Shown piece by piece: positions 63,986 through 64,000 of a DNA stretch of 64,000 bases. Below the pieces are notes generated by a model. It saw only the letters and a list, made by a program, of their open reading frames with translations, was not told the origin of the DNA and searched no databases. This stretch comes from Pseudoxanthomonas sp. PXM02 (GTDB taxonomy: Bacteria > Pseudomonadota > Gammaproteobacteria > Xanthomonadales > Xanthomonadaceae). The first letter of the stretch is position 1; each line of letters starts with the position of its first letter. Both the position numbers and the translations under genes were made by a program. The DNA lies in contig NZ_JACVAK010000004.1 of NCBI RefSeq assembly GCF_014851805.1, forward strand, positions 186,001 to 250,000. The letters run 5' to 3'.

Positions 63986-64000
63986 GACGTGCCTCTTGGA

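Overview
The window is a high-GC chromosomal segment of a gammaproteobacterium, most likely a member of the Xanthomonadaceae/Lysobacteraceae (Pseudoxanthomonas, Stenotrophomonas or Lysobacter type). The reasons are the two large TonB-dependent receptors, the pyruvate dehydrogenase E2/E3 genes with lipoyl-bearing E3, the atp operon close to glmU, the NtrY/NtrC-like pair beside FtsX permeases, and a REP-associated transposase with its REP elements. The genus is inferred from gene content, not from a database search. No phage, plasmid or CRISPR was seen; the only mobile-type gene is the RAYT.

Layout. 1-0.9 kb: start of motB and complete motA (flagellar stator). 1.0-3.3 kb: BlaI-type repressor and M56 metallopeptidase behind two dyad operators. 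3.3-5.9 kb: CorA/ZntB-type transporter, HipA-like kinase, DUF3037 and DUF4031 genes, tightly packed. 6-13 kb: MsrB, DUF3016, AraC regulator, SDR and aldo/keto reductases, exported amidohydrolase, FrnE-type DsbA, and small proteins. 13.2-17.2 kb: tesA divergent from a YbbA/YbbP ABC transporter. 17.6-21.3 kb: rtcB, a slipin and, upstream of them on the same strand, two tandem tRNA-like elements and further structured sequence; next to this sits a 41-codon gene with its own promoter and terminator. 21.3-24.5 kb: rsmC-rsuA-HAD phosphatase, then a RAYT between exact inverted REPs. 24.5-29.3 kb: DUF1415, YajQ, membrane proteins, OmpW, DUF1801.

29.3-37.5 kb is an alpha-glucoside utilisation locus: LacI regulator, a GH65 phosphorylase fused to beta-phosphoglucomutase, a TonB-dependent receptor and an MFS transporter. 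Two LacI-type operators lie on a near-consensus promoter. The expected flow is outer-membrane uptake, inner-membrane transport, phosphorolysis to beta-glucose 1-phosphate, then isomerisation to glucose 6-phosphate within one polypeptide. 37.5-42.9 kb: small DMT transporter, DNA-deoxyinosine glycosylase family protein, aceF and an lpd that carries two lipoyl domains. 43-48.8 kb: DUF2061, an outer-membrane beta-barrel protein, a second TonB-dependent receptor and a TPR-sulfotransferase. 49.0-56.3 kb: complete atpIBEFHAGDC operon with promoter and terminator, and a REP-like inverted repeat between atpA and atpG. 56.3-64 kb: GtrA, glmU, an unrecognised gene, then a histidine kinase, a sigma-54 response regulator and two MacB/FtsX-type permeases.

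The most interesting region is the rtcB-slipin-tRNA-like cluster (about 17.6-20.8 kb), which resembles an RNA-repair operon. One tRNA-like element has an intact acceptor/T-arm half and an encoded CCA but no anticodon loop.
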